Shown here: in pieces, positions 60,081-64,000 of the stretch
Numbering within the stretch: position 1 is the stretch's first letter
Layout: every line of letters begins with the position of its first letter
Assembly: GCA_963677935.2 (NCBI GenBank)
Contig: CAXXEH010000001.1
Coordinates: 372,001 to 436,000 of the forward strand
Direction of reading: 5' to 3'
Source of the DNA: JAAFHB01 sp963677935
GTDB lineage: Bacteria; Bacteroidota; Bacteroidia; Bacteroidales; Prolixibacteraceae
DNA length: 64,000 nt
Made by a program: the position numbers and the translations under genes
Notes under the pieces: model-generated
Told to the model about the DNA's origin: nothing
Seen by the model: the letters and a program-made list of their open reading frames with translations, nothing else
The model's database searches: none

Positions 60081-60632
60081 ATGAATATTTACAAAGTACT
60101 AAATAACCAATTCTTTTCTAATGGCGGCTATTCAATAGTACCTATTCGGATGGAAGATCGCTATTCAATTATGCAATGGCGTAACGAACAGATTTACCAT
60201 TTACGGCAAAGAAAACTCTTAACTGAACAAGAACAGGATAATTACTTTATTACAGTTGTTGCTGGATTATTCGAACAGGATCAACCAGATCAAATTCTTT
60301 TTTCTTATCTTGAAGTTAATAAATGTATTGGTTATGGAGGATTAGTGCATATCAATTGGATTGACAAAAATGCGGAGATTTCATTCATCATGGACACTCA
60401 TTTGGAAAAAGACTATTTTGATTTTCATTGGACAATATTCCTTGGTATGATTGAAAAAATAGCATTCACTGAATTATTTATGCACAAAATTTTTGTTTTT
60501 GCATTTGATCTTAGACCTCAATTATATAAAATTCTTGAAAAGAACGATTTTTTTAAAGATGGAATATTAAAAGATCACTGTTTTATTGATGGTTATTTCA
60601 AGGATGTTATTATTCATTCAAAAATCAAATAA
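60081..60632 (+). CDS. GNAT acetyltransferase (PseH-like)
   Basis: The 183-residue protein has the N-terminal YSIVPIRMEDRYSIMQWRNE pattern (WRN) common in sugar GNATs, CIGYGGLVHINWIDKNAEIS for the central beta-strands, and helix IEKIAFTELFMHKIFVFAFD. The cofactor loop is not of the strict QxxGxG type. In the pathway PseH acetylates the 4-amino group made by PseC. It could also transfer another acyl group. Confidence 0.8.
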   Translation: MNIYKVLNNQFFSNGGYSIVPIRMEDRYSIMQWRNEQIYHLRQRKLLTEQEQDNYFITVVAGLFEQDQPDQILFSYLEVNKCIGYGGLVHINWIDKNAEISFIMDTHLEKDYFDFHWTIFLGMIEKIAFTELFMHKIFVFAFDLRPQLYKILEKNDFFKDGILKDHCFIDGYFKDVIIHSKIK

Positions 60633-61498
60633 TGATTATGCGGTTAGGTCTCTTGGTAAGTGGTAATCTGGGAAATATCGTTCTTAGGTATATGGTAATG
60701 CATCATCCTGTTTTATTTGTAATGACGGATAAAAATTCCGAAGAGATCATAGATTTTTGTAATCTAAATAAAATAAAACTATTTGTAGGCAATCCAAGGA
60801 AAGGACAAAGTACATTATTTATTCAATTCATGGAAATAGATGTACTTATCTCAATTAATTATTTATATCTAATTGAAAAAGAGCTAATATCTTTGCCTAA
60901 AAAATTAGCTTTTAACATTCATGGCTCTTTACTTCCAAAGTACAGAGGCAGGACACCACATGTTTGGGCAATTATTAATAATGAAAAAGAAACCGGAATA
61001 ACTGCCCATTGCATTGATGAAGGATGTGACACTGGTGATATTATTGAACAAATTGTTATTCCAATTGATGAAAATAACACAGGAGCCGATATTCTGAACA
61101 TATTCAGCGAGAACTACATCCCATTAATTGAATCTGTCCTTTATAAAATTTCCAGTGAAACTATAAGCCCTACTAGACAAGAGCATTACAAATCTTCCTT
61201 TTTTGGGAAACGAACGCCTGATGATGGACTTATAAATTGGAATTGGCAAAAAGAAAGAATTCGTAATTGGGTAAGAGCACAAGCCCATCCATACCCAGGT
61301 GCTTTTACATTTTTAAATGACAGGAAGATAATCATTGATGAAATCGTTTATGAAGATATATCTTATTCATATAACATGCCTAATGGGTTAGTAATATCAA
61401 CTGATCCAATATTAGTAAAAACGCCAAATGGGGTTGTAAAATTAACACGAGTTAGAGAACCTAAAGTACATGTCGAAGTAAATTATATTTTGAAATAA
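60632..61498 (+). CDS. Sugar N-formyltransferase-like protein
   Basis: The 288-residue protein of the methionyl-tRNA formyltransferase superfamily has the catalytic block FNIHGSLLPKYRGRTPHVWA (Asn-His) and HCIDEGCDTGDIIEQ (Asp). The C-terminal part (GKRTPDDGLINWNWQKERIR, then AHPYPGAFTF) is Fmt-like, and no tRNA-binding domain is evident. With PseC-type amino sugars nearby it is likely to formylate an amino group from formyl-THF. It overlaps the previous stop by one base. Confidence 0.85.
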   Translation: MIMRLGLLVSGNLGNIVLRYMVMHHPVLFVMTDKNSEEIIDFCNLNKIKLFVGNPRKGQSTLFIQFMEIDVLISINYLYLIEKELISLPKKLAFNIHGSLLPKYRGRTPHVWAIINNEKETGITAHCIDEGCDTGDIIEQIVIPIDENNTGADILNIFSENYIPLIESVLYKISSETISPTRQEHYKSSFFGKRTPDDGLINWNWQKERIRNWVRAQAHPYPGAFTFLNDRKIIIDEIVYEDISYSYNMPNGLVISTDPILVKTPNGVVKLTRVREPKVHVEVNYILK

Positions 61499-61500
61499 TA

Positions 61501-62556
61501 ATGAATATAGATTTTTTTGATTTTAATAAAAATTCTGAAGTTTTTGTCATAGCAGAGCTCTCAGCCAACCATAATGGAAGCTTGAATACAGCGATAGAAA
61601 CCATTAAAGCAGCAAAAAGAACAGGCGCAAATGCAATTAAATTGCAGACATATACTGCAGACACAATAACTATCGATTGTAAAAAAGCGGATTTTGTATT
61701 GAAATCAGGTTCTATTTGGGATGGTAGAACATTCTATGATCTTTATAAAGAAGCCTATACCCCTTGGGAATGGCATCCGGAATTGTTCCGTATTGCGAAA
61801 GAAGAAGGTTTAATATGTTTCAGTAGCCCATTTGATAAAAGAGCGGTTGACCTTCTCGAAGAACTGAATACCCCTGCATATAAAATTGCCTCTTTTGAAA
61901 TTACAGACATACCTTTGATTGAATACGTTGCATCCAAAGGAAAACCGGTTATTATTTCGACAGGAATAGCTGGTTTGGAAGATATTGAACTGGCCTTGGA
62001 TGCCTGCCAACGGATGGGCAACGAACAAATAATTTTGCTTAAATGTACTTCCAACTATCCTGCTCCAATTGAAGATGCGAATCTTGCCATGATACCGGAC
62101 CTAGCCAAACGATTTGGTGTAATTACCGGTTTATCAGATCATACGATGGGTATTACAGTACCTGTAGCTGCGACTGTACTTGGAGTCAGGGTAATTGAAA
62201 AACACTTTATAATTGACCGCTCCATAGGTGGCCCTGATTCATCTTTTTCATTAAATGAACAAGAATTCACTGCAATGGTGAAGGCAGTTCGCGAAGCAGA
62301 AGTGTCAATTGGGAAAGTTGATTACACGATTACGGACAAAATGCTGAAAAGCAGGGAATTTTCACGTTCACTTTATATAGTTCAGGATATAAAAGCAGGG
62401 GACGTTCTCACTGAAAGGAATGTAAGAAGTATAAGGCCAGGTTTTGGTATGCATCCCAAGTATTATAAAGATGTGTTAGGCAAACAGGTGAAAATAAATC
62501 TGGAAAGAGGTACACCATTGAGAGAAAGCGATATAAACTATTCTTGTAATTGTTAA
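61501..62556 (+). CDS. pseI: Pseudaminic acid synthase
   Basis: The 351-residue protein has VFVIAELSANHNGSLNTAIE, the PseI form of the NeuB start, then IKLQTYTADTITIDC, FSSPFDKRAVDLLEELN, LKCTSNYPAPIEDANLAMIP, TGLSDHTMGITVPVAATVLG, IEKHFIIDRSIGGPDSSFSL and a C-terminal antifreeze-like SAF domain with RPGFGMHPKYYKDVLGK. It condenses 2,4-diacetamido-2,4,6-trideoxy-L-altrose with PEP to give pseudaminic acid. Located 3 bases after the formyltransferase. Confidence 0.94.
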   Translation: MNIDFFDFNKNSEVFVIAELSANHNGSLNTAIETIKAAKRTGANAIKLQTYTADTITIDCKKADFVLKSGSIWDGRTFYDLYKEAYTPWEWHPELFRIAKEEGLICFSSPFDKRAVDLLEELNTPAYKIASFEITDIPLIEYVASKGKPVIISTGIAGLEDIELALDACQRMGNEQIILLKCTSNYPAPIEDANLAMIPDLAKRFGVITGLSDHTMGITVPVAATVLGVRVIEKHFIIDRSIGGPDSSFSLNEQEFTAMVKAVREAEVSIGKVDYTITDKMLKSREFSRSLYIVQDIKAGDVLTERNVRSIRPGFGMHPKYYKDVLGKQVKINLERGTPLRESDINYSCNC

Positions 62557-62655
62557 TGGCGTTAAGTTCATGATAAGGCCACAAAAATAGACTTTCAAAT
62601 TAAACTATGTTTACAACTAATTAATGCACTTTTTCGCTAAACAATCAAAACAGCT

Positions 62656-64000
62656 ATGATAAAATCTATCTTAAAAAGACTAACCCCCAAATTTATAAAA
62701 GATAATGATTTATATATAAATATATTATATAGGATAAAGTTTTACTTTTTTCTAAGAAACAAGTTAAAAAAGCAATTGCATTTTCCAAATTTTAAAATTA
62801 ATACAATCAAAACAAGCGGTTTAAAATGCTTAGTACCCATAATAGAGACTTCACACTATCAATATTTACAAATACTTATTCTTGCCAAAGCCCTTCAATT
62901 AAGAGGAGTTGATGTGAAAGTCCTTATTTGTGGTCAAACCCTTGATGCATGCGAGTTAAAGTCAATAAAGAATCATCATACAAAGAATCCTTGCTTCAAT
63001 TGTAGATTTAACCAAACGCACATTTTAAAATTATTCGATTTGCCATATATTAAACTGAATGATATTCTATCAGAGCCTGAAATAAATGACTTAGGAAATG
63101 AAGCCTTTGCAATAAATGAATCTTTTGACTGTACGATCGAAAGATACGGTGTAAATCTTAATACCTGTATTGAAGACTCGGTTGTTAGATATTATTACGG
63201 TGCTTTACCTACAGATACAAATGAAATAAAAAAAGTTCGCCTCAAAAATATCAAAACTGCATTGACGAACATTGAGGTCGCGAAACGAATCCATGAGGAA
63301 TGGTCGCCAGACATTGTTCTATCTAATATGACTTCATACAGCACATGGGAACCTTATTACAGGTTTTTTCGAAATAAGGGTACGTTCCGTCAAATCTCAA
63401 TGTCCCAATTTAACTTTCATTCACTAATTTTAAACAGTTTTGAACTGTTTCCCGCGCAATACAGATTCAATAGATACAAACTTACTCGTCAAAATCCAAA
63501 GCTTTCATGCTCCGAGCGTGAAAAGCTAAATGATTTCCTAAAAAAACGTTTTATTGGCGATGCATCAATATTCATACAAGATGGATATTTTAAAGAGAAT
63601 ATGGGTAATTATGACCTTAAAAGTTCACTCCGTTTGAACGAGGCAAAAAGAAACATATTTCTGTTTTCGAATCTATATTGGGATATTGGTTTATCGGAAC
63701 GATCCAGCCTTTTCCAATCAGTAATTGAATGGGTTGTTTCGACCATTGAGCTTGTCAAAGACAATGATAATGTTCATCTTTATATAAAACCACATCCTGC
63801 AGAAATCTTTGGTGCTGGCTCACTGAAGGGAATGAGTGAAATCATTTCTGGAAAATACCCTGATGGTTTAAAGAATATCACAATTATTCAGCCTGAATTA
63901 AAAATAAAAACTTACGATCTTTTCCCTTTTATTGACCTTGGTGTGATTTTTACAGGTACACTTGGCCTCGAAATGATGCTTTCAAATATACCAGTCGTAA
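62656..64000 (+). CDS. Surface-carbohydrate GT-B-like protein (partial)
   Basis: An open frame of 448 codons runs off the window end. It starts MIKSILKRLTPKFIKDNDLY, has CGQTLDACELKSI and a four-Cys region (LICGQ...NPCFNCRF), then NVHLYIKPHPAEIFGAG and GVIFTGTLGLEMMLSNIPVV. The KPHPAE and TGTLGLE motifs are those of capsule polysaccharide biosynthesis (Kdo/sugar transferase) and CDP-glycerol transferase-like GT-B folds. It is probably a glycosyltransferase that uses the nonulosonic acid. C terminus not in the window. Confidence 0.7.
   Translation, partial: MIKSILKRLTPKFIKDNDLYINILYRIKFYFFLRNKLKKQLHFPNFKINTIKTSGLKCLVPIIETSHYQYLQILILAKALQLRGVDVKVLICGQTLDACELKSIKNHHTKNPCFNCRFNQTHILKLFDLPYIKLNDILSEPEINDLGNEAFAINESFDCTIERYGVNLNTCIEDSVVRYYYGALPTDTNEIKKVRLKNIKTALTNIEVAKRIHEEWSPDIVLSNMTSYSTWEPYYRFFRNKGTFRQISMSQFNFHSLILNSFELFPAQYRFNRYKLTRQNPKLSCSEREKLNDFLKKRFIGDASIFIQDGYFKENMGNYDLKSSLRLNEAKRNIFLFSNLYWDIGLSERSSLFQSVIEWVVSTIELVKDNDNVHLYIKPHPAEIFGAGSLKGMSEIISGKYPDGLKNITIIQPELKIKTYDLFPFIDLGVIFTGTLGLEMMLSNIPVV

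Overview
The window comes from a Bacteroidota chromosome, most likely order Bacteroidales/Marinilabiliales. The evidence is TAnnTTTG-type promoters, families largely confined to the phylum (DUF4834, DUF2027-Smr, DUF5723-like, bactofilin, DUF177-L32), SPII lipoproteins and A/T-rich spacers. No tRNA or rRNA gene was seen.

Bases 1-24970 are mostly dense core genome. They hold an outer-membrane barrel/TPR pair, a four-gene minus-strand operon (NfnS, NfnL, dihydroorotate dehydrogenase-like protein, LysM/periplasmic-binding protein), a SUI1 factor, a glycosidase-like lipoprotein, DUF2027-Smr, metF, a polyprenyl synthase, bactofilin, rpmF with DUF177, dxs, a GH32 fructanase, a U32 protein and three envelope proteins. 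Inside this core (9441-9878) is a frameshifted double-glycine peptide gene followed by a small membrane protein that could be its immunity partner. The housekeeping part ends with DUF4834 and glyS (to 27688).

From about 25 kb to 54.8 kb the architecture changes. Wza, wzc, capE/F/G, wecC, wecB and related surface-polysaccharide genes lie far apart, separated by long repeat-built spacers that carry many small plus-strand modules: four YoeB-type toxin-antitoxin pairs, a RelE/ParE pair, a PIN pair, an MNT/HEPN pair, a DUF3990/DUF3791 ART-type operon, a broken AbiEii system, DUF2283/DUF4258 and two GxxExxY (PD-(D/E)XK-like) proteins. The spacers contain 17-bp TCACACC/GGTGTGA dyads, CCGCCAG/CTGGCGG palindromes, GGTCCAC/GTGGACC words, AATTCGTG and CACTGTG words, and five degenerate arrays with a strict 21-base period, each lying just upstream of a gene. 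An octanucleotide array follows wzc. A complete IS110-family element (43096-44501) has split one spacer exactly at a TCCGCCAG-CTGGCGGA palindrome, and its 179-base leader looks like a bridge RNA whose guide matches that palindrome.

From 54.8 kb to the end a compact operon encodes a Wzx flippase and a nonulosonic-acid pathway: PseC, a NeuB-like synthase, an SDR, a SpsF/PseF-like cytidylyltransferase, a PseH-like GNAT, a sugar formyltransferase, PseI and a truncated glycosyltransferase-like protein. CapE makes the same 4-keto intermediate that PseB would make, so it could feed both UDP-L-FucNAc (CapF/CapG) and pseudaminic acid. WecB/WecC supply UDP-ManNAcA. The predicted product is an acidic capsule or exopolysaccharide.
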